Shown: positions 1 to 8,500 of the stretch, in pieces
Numbering within the stretch: the stretch's first letter is position 1
Layout: every line of letters starts with the position of its first letter
Source of the DNA: a virus
Virus record (IMG/VR): IMGVR_UViG_3300030106_002195
Span: 3,831-31,286 of that record
Direction: 5' to 3' (one strand)
Length of the DNA stretch: 27,456 bases
Made by a program: the position numbers and the translations under genes
The notes under the pieces: generated by a model
Seen by the model: the letters and a program-made list of their open reading frames with translations, nothing else
Told to the model about the DNA's origin: nothing
Databases searched by the model: none

Positions 1-2
1 AA

Positions 3-896
3 GAAGAAGTTGTTGAAGCAGAAGAAAAAGTTGAAGAAGCTATTGCAGAAGCTGAGGCCACTGGAAAACCATTACCAGAAAATATTCAAAAGTTAGTAGA
101 CTTTATGGAAGAAACTGGTGGTGATTTAAATGATTATGTTAGGCTTAATCAAGATTATAGCAAACTAGATGATCAAAATCTATTATATGAATACTATAAA
201 CAAACAAAGCCTCATTTAAACAATGAAGAAATTAACTTCCTTATGGAAGATTCGTTTTCTTACGACGAAGAAGAAGACGAAGAAAGAGATATACGAAGAA
301 AAAAATTAGCGTTAAAAGAGCAAGTTGCCAACGCTAGAGCCCATCTGGACGGGCAAAAGTCCAAATACTATGAAGAAATTAAAGCTGGATCTAAACTCAC
401 TAATGAGCAACAAAAAGCTGTAGATTTTTTTAATAGATACAACAAAGAATCAGAAGCTACTAAAAAAATAGCAAAAAACAATTCTGATATTTTTACACAA
501 AAAACTAACGAAGTTTTTAACGACAAGTTCAAAGGTTTTGAATACAACGTCGGTGATAAAAAATACAGATTTAACGTAAACAATGCTGAAGAGGTTAAAA
601 CAACTCAAAGTGATATAAATAATTTTACTAAAAAGTTTTTAGATAAAAATTCTACATTATCAGATGCTAAGGGTTATCATAAATCTTTATACACAGCAAT
701 GAATGCAGATGCTATTGCAAAACACTTTTACGAACAAGGTAAAGCAGATGCTATGAAAAATAGTGTTGCTAAAGCTAAAAATGTTGATATGAATCCAAGA
801 CAAAGTCATGGTACAGTTGAAGCAGGTGGCATAAAAGTAAAGGTGCTAGGTGATACATCTTCTGATTATAAATTTAAAATTAAAAACAATAAATAA
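3..896 (+). CDS. Scaffold-like acidic protein, 5'-truncated
   Basis: The frame is open to the left edge of the window, so the gene begins upstream; 297 residues are visible. An ATG at 105 is internal and unlikely to be the true start, because the same frame continues upstream with the same Glu/Ala-rich composition. The visible protein is highly charged, with a Glu-rich N-terminal stretch, a DEEEDEERD run and long helical, coiled-coil-like segments (for example LALKEQVANARAHLDGQKSK). The last 70 residues are lysine-rich and mixed. It has no membrane segment and no enzyme motif. It sits 20 bases upstream of the major capsid gene, the usual place for a scaffolding protein, which directs procapsid assembly and then leaves. 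Composition and position support that role; the sequence alone does not prove it. A capsid-associated or portal-linked protein is the alternative. Confidence 0.7.
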   Translation, partial: EEVVEAEEKVEEAIAEAEATGKPLPENIQKLVDFMEETGGDLNDYVRLNQDYSKLDDQNLLYEYYKQTKPHLNNEEINFLMEDSFSYDEEEDEERDIRRKKLALKEQVANARAHLDGQKSKYYEEIKAGSKLTNEQQKAVDFFNRYNKESEATKKIAKNNSDIFTQKTNEVFNDKFKGFEYNVGDKKYRFNVNNAEEVKTTQSDINNFTKKFLDKNSTLSDAKGYHKSLYTAMNADAIAKHFYEQGKADAMKNSVAKAKNVDMNPRQSHGTVEAGGIKVKVLGDTSSDYKFKIKNNK

Positions 897-916
897 CAAT
901 TTAAAATTATTAAAAA

Positions 917-2407
917 ATGGCAATATCAAATCCTGGTGGTTTGTTAAATAGTACGCCTGCTTCAATACAGCAGACACTATCTACAAACTACTTAGACTTT
1001 ACCGGTGGTGCAAACGACTGGGCACAACAATATTTACCAGACCTAATGGAGAAAGAAGCTGAAGTTTTCGGACCGAGAACTATTTCAGGCTTTTTATCTC
1101 AAGTAGGTGCTGAAGAGGCTATGACTGCTGATCAAGTAGTATGGTCTGAACAAGGAAGATTACATCTTTCATATACATGTACAATGACAGATAATAATGG
1201 TAATATTAACGGTTCACTTAACGGTGGTAAAGTTACTATTACTGATCATATTGATACTAACGCAACTTATACTACAGGTTCCCACGGTGTTAGAGTAAAC
1301 GATACAGTTATCGTTGCTAACCCAGAAGCTGTTATCAAGGCTTTAGTTACTGAAGTTGATGGCAACGTTGTAGAACTTGCACCTTACGGTGTAGCTGATT
1401 GTTCTGCGATTACAGATGCAAAAACTGATTGTGTTATTATGGTTTATGGTTCAGAATATGCAAAAGGTAAAAAATACCTTAGCGCTGCTGCGGCTGAAGC
1501 TGACACAAGAGGAGCTAACGAACCAAGCTTTAAATCTTACACTAACAAGCCAATTATAATGAAAGATTACTACGAAGTATCAGGATCTGATGCTTCAAGA
1601 ATTGGTTGGGTTGAGGTTTCTACTGAAGCTGGTGGTTCTGGTTACTTATGGTACTTAAAAGCTGAAGCTGATACAAGAGCTCGTTTTACTGATTACATTG
1701 AAATGGCAATGTTAGAAGGTGAGCTTGGTGTTCACGGTACTGACGCTGTTGATAATTTCTTAGGAACTGCTGGTGATTCTACTGGTACCCAAGGTTTATT
1801 TGCAGCTATTGAATCAAGAGGTAATGTTACTACTGGTGTTACTGGTGTTAATTCTGCTACTGATTTAGCTGAGTTCGATGCTATTTTAGCTGAGTTCGAT
1901 AAACAAGGTGCTATTGAAGAGTACATGATGTTTGTTAACAGATCAACTAGTTTAGCTATTGACGATATGTTAGCTTCAATGAATTCTTACGGAGCTGGTG
2001 GTACTTCTTACGGAGTATTTAACAACTCTGAAGACATGGCGTTAAATTTAGGTTTTACTGGCTTCCGAAGAGGTTCTTATGACTTTTACAAATCTGACTT
2101 CAGATACTTAAATGACAAAGCAACAAGAGGTGGTATCAATGACGCTGCTAGCGCTAATGCTATTAGAGGGGTTATGATTCCTGCTGGTTCTTCTTCAGTT
2201 TACGATCAAACTGTTGGTGCTAGTATGAAACGTCCTTTCTTACACGTTCGTTATAGAGCTTCACAAACAGATGACAGAAAATTCAAGACTTGGGTTACTG
2301 GTTCTGTAGGTGCCGCTACATCTGCTTTAGACGCAATGCAATTACATTTCTTAAGTGAAAGATGTTTAATTACTCAAGGTGCTAACAACTTTATGTTAAT
2401 GAAGTAA
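917..2407 (+). CDS. Major capsid protein
   Basis: This 496-residue protein has the size and composition of an HK97-fold capsid subunit: Gly/Ala/Thr-rich, no signal peptide and no membrane helix. The N-terminal part has an acidic helix (QYLPDLMEKEAEVFGPRTI) followed by FLSQVGAEEAMTADQVVW and EQGRLHLSY, a block I recall from capsid proteins of marine and Bacteroidota phages, including crAss-like ones. Residues about 85-185 look like a beta-rich insertion. The ATG at 917 has an A/T-only leader and no Shine-Dalgarno sequence. The gene uses more C-ending codons than its neighbours (TTC, AAC, TAC), as expected for a very abundant product. It follows the scaffold-like gene and is followed by a strong terminator. 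The fold is inferred; capsid identity is well supported by context. Confidence 0.85.
   Translation: MAISNPGGLLNSTPASIQQTLSTNYLDFTGGANDWAQQYLPDLMEKEAEVFGPRTISGFLSQVGAEEAMTADQVVWSEQGRLHLSYTCTMTDNNGNINGSLNGGKVTITDHIDTNATYTTGSHGVRVNDTVIVANPEAVIKALVTEVDGNVVELAPYGVADCSAITDAKTDCVIMVYGSEYAKGKKYLSAAAAEADTRGANEPSFKSYTNKPIIMKDYYEVSGSDASRIGWVEVSTEAGGSGYLWYLKAEADTRARFTDYIEMAMLEGELGVHGTDAVDNFLGTAGDSTGTQGLFAAIESRGNVTTGVTGVNSATDLAEFDAILAEFDKQGAIEEYMMFVNRSTSLAIDDMLASMNSYGAGGTSYGVFNNSEDMALNLGFTGFRRGSYDFYKSDFRYLNDKATRGGINDAASANAIRGVMIPAGSSSVYDQTVGASMKRPFLHVRYRASQTDDRKFKTWVTGSVGAATSALDAMQLHFLSERCLITQGANNFMLMK
1864..1900 (+). repeat. Short in-frame direct repeat in the capsid gene
   Basis: A perfect 16-base copy (tttagctgagttcgat) occurs at 1864-1879 and again at 1885-1900, a 21-base period. 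It duplicates the peptide LAEFD. A nine-base tandem (actggtgtt) lies just upstream. This looks like a small in-frame duplication in a surface loop or helix of the capsid protein. Confidence 0.6.
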
Positions 2408-2416
2408 ACTATTTTT

Positions 2417-2450
2417 AAAAGACCGGGGCTTCGGCCTCGGCCTTTTATTT
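2417..2450 (+). terminator. Intrinsic terminator with TTCG tetraloop after the capsid gene
   Basis: Arms 2423-2429 (ccggggc) and 2434-2440 (gcctcgg) form a 7-bp GC-rich stem with one G-T wobble, closed by the very stable TTCG tetraloop at 2430-2433. The stem is followed by a T-rich tract (ccttttatttt). Flanking AAAA (2417-2420) and TTTT (2443-2446) can extend the stem, so it may also work on the opposite strand. It lies 15 bases after the capsid stop and is among the most GC-rich short stretches in the window. It probably sets capsid mRNA level or stability relative to the downstream genes, with partial read-through. Confidence 0.85.
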
Positions 2451-2475
2451 TATTAATTTTATTATATATTATATT

Positions 2476-3294
2476 ATGGCAAAAAAACAAAAAACAGAAA
2501 AGGTAGAGGTACCTGTTGTCGAAACACCAATTGTTGAAACACTAAAACCTAAAAAAGTTGAATCTAAAAAACCTAGTTGGGAGATAAAAGATAGAGTTTA
2601 TTATTTAAAAGGAAATAATAAACCATTATCGTATATGTTAAAAACAAATGGTATATATTATTTTGACGAAGAAAAAGGTTACGAAAGAGAGCTTAAGTAT
2701 TGTCAAAATCAAAGAACTCCATTTGTTGACGAGATGCAAGGAGACCAAAGATTAGAACACGTTGTTTTTAGAAACGGCGTTTTATTTGTAGAAAAACAAA
2801 AAACAGTTTTACAAAAACTTTTGTCTTTATACCATCCTCATAGTGGAAATATTTTTTATGAGCACAAACCTGAGGCTGTTGCTGAAAACGAAATAGAAAC
2901 ACTAGAAATGGAAGCTGATGCAATATTAATTGCTAGAGAAATGGATATTGACATGGCTGAAGCTATTATACGTGTGGAAAAAGGTTCTGAAGTATCTAAG
3001 ATGAGTTCTAAAGAGCTTAAAAGAGATTTACTAGTATTCGCTAGAAATAACCCTGCTTTACTATTAGAATTAGCTTCTGATGATAACGTTCAGCTTAGAA
3101 ATTTTGGTATTAAAGCAACTGAACTTGGTATTATTAAATTATCTTCTGATCAAAGAACTTTTTCATGGGGTTCTAATAATAGAAAATTAATGACAGTACC
3201 ATTTGATGAGCATCCATATACTGCTCTAGCCGCTTGGTTTAAAACAGATGAAGGTATGGAGATTTACTCTAATATTGAAAAAAGATTAAATTAA
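2476..3294 (+). CDS. Conserved phage protein of unknown function (272 aa)
   Basis: The first 38 residues are a low-complexity Lys/Glu/Pro/Val tail, probably disordered. A compact mixed region follows, with YYLKGNNKPLSYMLKTNGI, YFDEEKGYERELKYC and a histidine-bearing YHPHSGNIF near residue 115. The C-terminal half is largely helical (EADAILIAREMDIDMAEAI, then SSKELKRDLLVFARNNPALL). I recall similar proteins beside capsid genes in marine phage contigs but know no assigned function. There is no signal peptide, membrane segment or catalytic motif. The gene starts directly after the capsid terminator and precedes the small Cys protein and the connector-like genes, so a head-associated or DNA-binding role is plausible but unproven. 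The start at 2476 has an A/T-only leader. Confidence 0.75.
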   Translation: MAKKQKTEKVEVPVVETPIVETLKPKKVESKKPSWEIKDRVYYLKGNNKPLSYMLKTNGIYYFDEEKGYERELKYCQNQRTPFVDEMQGDQRLEHVVFRNGVLFVEKQKTVLQKLLSLYHPHSGNIFYEHKPEAVAENEIETLEMEADAILIAREMDIDMAEAIIRVEKGSEVSKMSSKELKRDLLVFARNNPALLLELASDDNVQLRNFGIKATELGIIKLSSDQRTFSWGSNNRKLMTVPFDEHPYTALAAWFKTDEGMEIYSNIEKRLN

Positions 3295-3300
3295 TCTAAC

Positions 3301-3339
3301 TGTAGATGCAGTCGCTCTACGGGGCGATTGCAAACTACA
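3301..3339 (+). promoter_or_regulatory. Long intercistronic hairpin without T tract
   Basis: Arms 3307-3315 (tgcagtcgc) and 3324-3332 (gcgattgca) form a 9-bp stem with one G-T wobble and an 8-base loop. An outer 5-bp stem (tgtag 3301-3305 with ctaca 3335-3339) extends it across a small internal loop. It fills most of the 56-base gap before the 54-aa gene and is much more GC-rich than its surroundings. No T run follows, so it is not a classic terminator. It could protect an mRNA end, mark a processing site or modulate translation of the gene starting at 3351. Confidence 0.65.
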
Positions 3340-3350
3340 AATTATATTAT

Positions 3351-3515
3351 ATGGAAAAAAATAAATCAAAAGGTTTAGGTGATACTGTAGCAAAAATAAC
3401 AAAAGCAACTGGTATAAAAAAAGTAGTTGATACTGTAGCTAAGGCTACTGGTAAAGATTGTGGTTGTAACAAAAGACAGGACACGTTAAATAGATTGTTT
3501 CCTTATAATAACTAA
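3351..3515 (+). CDS. Small Cys-Gly-Cys protein (54 aa)
   Basis: The protein is small, basic and has two near-copies of a short unit: DTVAKITKATG then DTVAKATG. These are followed by DCGCNKRQDTLNRLFPYN. The CGC pair could bind a metal or form a redox pair. I recall the ending CGCxxRxxxLNxxFPY in small proteins of marine Bacteroidota-type phages, but know no function for it. I prefer the start at 3351 because it has the A/T-only leader seen for the other genes. An in-frame ATG at 3306 would add 15 residues, but those codons lie in the GC-rich hairpin and use codons rare here (TCG, CTC, GGG, GCG). Its position among head and connector genes suggests a minor virion or assembly factor. Confidence 0.7.
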   Translation: MEKNKSKGLGDTVAKITKATGIKKVVDTVAKATGKDCGCNKRQDTLNRLFPYNN

Positions 3516-3524
3516 AAAGAAATT

Positions 3525-4202
3525 ATGGCAGTAAATATAGATACAGTATATCAAAAAGTTTTAACATTTGCTAACAAAGAGCAAAGAGGTTATATAACAC
3601 CTCAAGAGTTTAATTTATTTGCTGACCAAGCACAAAAAGAAATATTTGAACAATATTTTTACGATTTAAATCAATTTTCTAGAATACACGGTGAAAATGC
3701 TGAGTACGTAGATGTTATTACTAATATTAATGAGAAAATTAATTTTTTTGAATCTACAGCAAATATAACTAATGGCGCGATAAGCGTTACAGATATTTAT
3801 AGATTAGGTACTGTTTATTCTGGAACTACAAATATAATAGTAGAAGAAGTGCAACAAGATGAGCTTGCAGTAATACTTAACTCTAAACTTACAACACCTA
3901 CTGCTAGCCGTCCTATATACGTTAGAATTACAGATAATACTATAGATGATCATCCGAGTAGCGCTGCTGATAGTTGTAGTTATGTTAGAATACCAACTAC
4001 GCCTTATTGGGGATACGTAGTTGTTAATGGTAAAGCTATGTGGGATCCTAGCACAACAACAGATTTTGAATTACACCCATCAGAAGAAAGTGAATTAGTG
4101 TACAAAATATTAAAGTTTGCTGGAATATCTATGAATAAAATCAACTTAATGAGAGCTGGTCAAGTTCAAGAACAAACAATGGCTCAACAAGAAAAACAAT
4201 AA
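3525..4202 (+). CDS. Head-tail connector or ring-like virion protein (225 aa)
   Basis: The N-terminus is a helical block, VNIDTVYQKVLTFANKEQRG, then YITPQEFNLFADQAQKEIFE and YFYDLNQF. This arrangement recurs, as I recall it, in connector or adaptor proteins of marine podovirus-like phages. The middle, about residues 75-195, is beta-rich (for example YRLGTVYSGTTNIIVEEVQQ). A C-terminal helix (ESELVYKILKFAGISMNKIN) and a Gln-rich tail follow. There is no membrane segment or enzyme motif. Five bases separate it from the next gene, which shares the same helix-beta-helix plan, so the two probably stack as rings below the portal. The helix-beta-helix architecture fits a neck protein, but I cannot tell which ring it forms. 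Confidence 0.6.
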   Translation: MAVNIDTVYQKVLTFANKEQRGYITPQEFNLFADQAQKEIFEQYFYDLNQFSRIHGENAEYVDVITNINEKINFFESTANITNGAISVTDIYRLGTVYSGTTNIIVEEVQQDELAVILNSKLTTPTASRPIYVRITDNTIDDHPSSAADSCSYVRIPTTPYWGYVVVNGKAMWDPSTTTDFELHPSEESELVYKILKFAGISMNKINLMRAGQVQEQTMAQQEKQ

Positions 4203-4207
4203 AATAA

Positions 4208-5590
4208 ATGGCTTATATAAATCAAACCTCTCAATCGTATTACGATGGTAGTGATTATGGTAATTATCAATTTACGTCTTTAAACGATATAATTAATCAA
4301 TTTATTATAGCTTATGTTGGTGAAGATAAAATTATATCTAAAGTAAAAAGATTAGACGTAGCTTTTCATGCTCAAAGAGCTTTACAAGAACTTTCTTTTG
4401 ATACGTTTAAATCTTGTAAGGCTAAAGAGTTTACAGTTCCATCAACATTAATTATGCCATTACCGCAAGATTACGTAAATTACACTAAAATATCTTGGGT
4501 GGATTCAGCTGGTATAAAACATTTGATGTACCCAACTTCTAAAACATCAAATCCTTCACAAAATTATTTTCAAGACTCCAATGGAGATTTTACATTACAA
4601 GCTATAGGTGATTTAGTATCTGGTTCTAGTGATGTAACTTTAGATGCAGAATATTCTAATATTTTAGTTGGTATGCGTGTTACTGGTGCTTATATACCTA
4701 GTAACACGGTTGTTGGTGCAACTCAAAATAGTGGTTCTACTACTGTTATAACTTTACATGATTTATCTGGCAATACTGTTACACCAAGTTACATTGATTC
4801 ATCTGGTAATAATGTTGATATAGGAAACACTGATACAACATTAACATTTACAAATCCTACAAGTCAATTAATTACAGATAAAAAATCATACAATATAGTT
4901 AAAAATTTGTCTTGGAATCTACTTGATTATAAAATAACAGCATCAGCGGCTGCTGATATTGCTGATATAAAAATAGGTATGTTAGTTTATCATGATGATT
5001 TTCAAACAGGTACTGTTGTTACAAATGTTAGTGGCACTACAATAGTTGTTAGTAGAGTACCACTACCAGGATCTTCTGCCGTGACTTCTGGTGGCGAAAT
5101 AACTTTTGTAGATCCAGAAAATGTTGACTCAACTACTTGGTCTAATTACAAATCACACACACCATCTGAAAACAATGTAAATGATTATCAAGATTATCAA
5201 AATGATATATATTGGCCAAATGAAGGTAGAAGGTATGGATTAGACCCGCAACACGCTCAAGTTAATGGTTCTTATTATATAGATAAAGAAACTGGAAAAA
5301 TACATTTTAGTTCTAATGTTTCAGGAAAAACTGTGATAATAGATTATATAAGTGATAGTTTAGGTACAGATTCTGAAATGCAAGTACATAAGTTTGCTGA
5401 AGAAGCTATGTATAAAAGTATTGCTTACGCTATATTATCTACTAGAGCTAATACACAAGAATATATAGTTAGAAGATATAAAAAAGAAAGATTTGCTGAA
5501 ATAAGAAAAGCAAAACTAAGACTATCAAATATAAAGCTAGAAGAAATAACTCAAATTTTAAGAGGTAAATCAAAACAAATAAAACACTAG
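4208..5590 (+). CDS. Second connector or ring-like protein with beta insertions (460 aa)
   Basis: Residues 20-120 form a helical and mixed core with VAFHAQRALQELSFDTFKSC, then FTVPSTLIMPLPQDYVNYTK, which I recall from structural proteins of marine phages. Residues about 325-460 return to that core and end in a basic helical tail (RRYKKERFAEIRKAKLRLSN). Between the two parts are two related beta modules, about 132-216 and 240-301. Both follow the pattern of beta strand, (V/I)GMxV, a variable loop, T(T/V)I, then a closing strand. These look like decorations on a ring protein. The gene lies between the 225-aa connector-like gene and the giant nozzle-like gene, matching the order of neck proteins in podoviruses. 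Tail tubular or adaptor protein is my best reading. Confidence 0.6.
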   Translation: MAYINQTSQSYYDGSDYGNYQFTSLNDIINQFIIAYVGEDKIISKVKRLDVAFHAQRALQELSFDTFKSCKAKEFTVPSTLIMPLPQDYVNYTKISWVDSAGIKHLMYPTSKTSNPSQNYFQDSNGDFTLQAIGDLVSGSSDVTLDAEYSNILVGMRVTGAYIPSNTVVGATQNSGSTTVITLHDLSGNTVTPSYIDSSGNNVDIGNTDTTLTFTNPTSQLITDKKSYNIVKNLSWNLLDYKITASAAADIADIKIGMLVYHDDFQTGTVVTNVSGTTIVVSRVPLPGSSAVTSGGEITFVDPENVDSTTWSNYKSHTPSENNVNDYQDYQNDIYWPNEGRRYGLDPQHAQVNGSYYIDKETGKIHFSSNVSGKTVIIDYISDSLGTDSEMQVHKFAEEAMYKSIAYAILSTRANTQEYIVRRYKKERFAEIRKAKLRLSNIKLEEITQILRGKSKQIKH

Positions 5591-5593
5591 TAT

Positions 5594-8500
5594 ATGCCAG
5601 AAATAAAGCATAATTTTACCGGTGGTAAGATGAATAAGGATGTAGATGAAAGACTTATTCCAAACGGACAATATAAAGACGCTATGAACATACAAGTGTC
5701 AACGTCAGAAGAATCTGATGTTGGTACTGTTCAAAATATATTGGGTAACGTGCCTGGTTGTAGTTATACTTTTAGTTCTGGAAATAAAATTGGTAATAAT
5801 CCTATACCTATAAACTCTAAAGTAATTGGCTCTGTTTCTGATGAAAAAAACGATACTTTATATTGGTTAGTTGCTGGAAATGATGGTAGTCCTTTATCAA
5901 CTTATCAACCAGGTGATTCTTTAAAAGATATGATTATGCGAACAAACGCTAATCATATAAGTGGAACTAGTTGCGAGCCAGTTTTTGTAGACACATACGC
6001 GTTTGTATCAGGTGTTAGTTTAGTAGATCCATTAACTGGTGCGCCGGTTAATGATGGAAATTTTGATAGTTTAATATTAGATATAGAAAACATACAATTA
6101 GGTTGGAGTATAACTGGTATTGATACTAATAATGACTTAAGTAATACAGTTCAAGTAACTGGTTTTAAAGATACAGATTCTGTAGTTACTACAATAGAGG
6201 TCACTTCTTCAATGTCTAATCCTATTGATTATTATGGACCAGAAACTTTTGGACAACAAGATTTAGATTCTTTATCTTCATCAGGCGTTAGTGGTGGAGC
6301 TACGGCTACTACAGCAACTGTAATAGATGGTATTTATTTACCACTTGTTTATAATACTAGTACAGACCAGTGGGTCCACACGTCAACTACGTCAATTTAT
6401 TCTACACTTGCTAACCAAGTATACATAGGTACAGACAATATAATTAATCCAAATAATCTTATAGGCAAAGAAGTAAACTTTTTTGTAGACAATGAAGATG
6501 GTACTTTTCAGTTGTCAAATACAGCTCAATTAATTGGACCTGGTTTTACTGTTTATAGTCCATTACCATTTCTTCCCAGTGGAACACTTATTAAAACTTG
6601 TGCTCTTATTCCAGGTACTTGGTCAAACCCACTGTTACCCCCAGTAACTAATGGTGTTACTAATACAGATCCGTGGCCTAACTTTATTTATAGATTAGAA
6701 CTTTGGGATGGTACAAATGATGTTAATTTTCCAGATTTAAACGCTACAACAGTTGATAATTGGAGAGCTGAAGATATAGCAAATCTCTTTGATCCTATTA
6801 GCTACCCATCGCCAGATCCAATCTTTGCTTTTGGTAGACTTTGGCAAGGTAAGGTAATTGACATGATAGTAAATAGAGGCCCTACTGTAACTAATATAAC
6901 AAATAATATATATAACTTAAGTTTACCTCAAGACATAAGCAATTATGTTATAAGTCCAAATCAAGAAGTAACTCTTACATCTGGCGAAACTACACTAACA
7001 GGTTTTGCAAGTTCTTCTACATTAGCAAATCCTGGGGTCAACGGAGGATCTTTAACTGTTGTAGATGCTAATGGAAATCCATTATTATTCCCACCAGATA
7101 GTGGTGATATAATAATAAGTTTTACAACTTTAACAGAAGTTACTTTTAATCAAACATTAAATTTACCAGCTGGTGGAATACAAGGTGGTTCTTTTAGCTG
7201 GGATAGAATTTTAATTCAAAAACCTAGGGTTTTAAATTTTGAACAAAATAATCTTGTTACGGGATTAAATATTGTTGATGATATGTTGTTCTGGACTGAC
7301 AATAACACAGAGCCTAAAAAAATAAATATATCACGTAGTGTAGCTGGTACTGAAAGTGATGGTATGACTCATACTAATTTTATAAACTACGATAGAAATA
7401 TAACAAATACTTCAAACAAAGTACTAGCTAGAGAAGAACATATAACTGTTATTAAAAAACCACCAACACAAGCGCCAAGTTTAAATATGACTGCTGGTAG
7501 ACAAGGTAATTTATTTGGTAAAATTAGTTATAATTTTGATTCAGAAGCGGTAGGTAATAATATAAGTATTGAAATAATTACTGATAATGTTGAAGAAGAA
7601 TTACAATATATTGTTGGTGATATATTAATTTTAAAACAAGGTGTTAATAATACAGATTTTAATTTTCCAATAACAGATTATGATATTAGAATTAAAATAA
7701 ATGAAATAATTCCACCATCAATACCTAATGACCCATTAACATATTATTGTGAAGTTTTATCTATAAGTCCTGGTATAATTGGTAGTAATGAACAGCCTTA
7801 TGGCGTTGATTTAGATAAATCCGGAGAAAAACTATATAGTTTAAAGTTTCCTAGGTTTGCTATTAGATATAGATATAAAGATGGTGAATACTCTTCGTAT
7901 GGGCCATTTTCTAATGTTGCTTTTATACCTGGAGAGTTTAATGTAGACGCAGAATCACAATATCTACCTAATAAAGGTTATAATTTAGGTATGGAAAACA
8001 CTTTAACGGAGTTAGAGTTAACTAATATAATACAAGGTGATATACCTGATGGCGTAGTTCAAGTTGATATATTATATAAAGAATCTAACTCACCTAATGT
8101 TTACACTGTAGATGAGATAAAACCTAGTGATACTTATTGGACTTCTAATTCTTACCAAATAAAAGAAGAAACAATAAAAGCTGTAGTACCATCAAATCAA
8201 TTGTTAAGACCGTTTGACAATGTGCCTAAAAAAGCTTTAGCTCAAGATGTAACAGGTAATAGAATTGTATATGGTAACTATGAGCAAAATTATAGTCTAG
8301 AAAACGCAACACGACCAAAGTTTAAAGTTAAACTAAAAGATAGGTTTGACTCTTTTGTAAAAAAATCAATAAAGTCATTAAGAAAATATCAGTTAGGCGT
8401 TGTTTATTGTGATCAATATAATAGACAAACACCAGTATTATCTGATTCTAGTGGTTCTATACGTGTTGATAAAATTGATTCTGTAAAAACTAGTTTGCTA

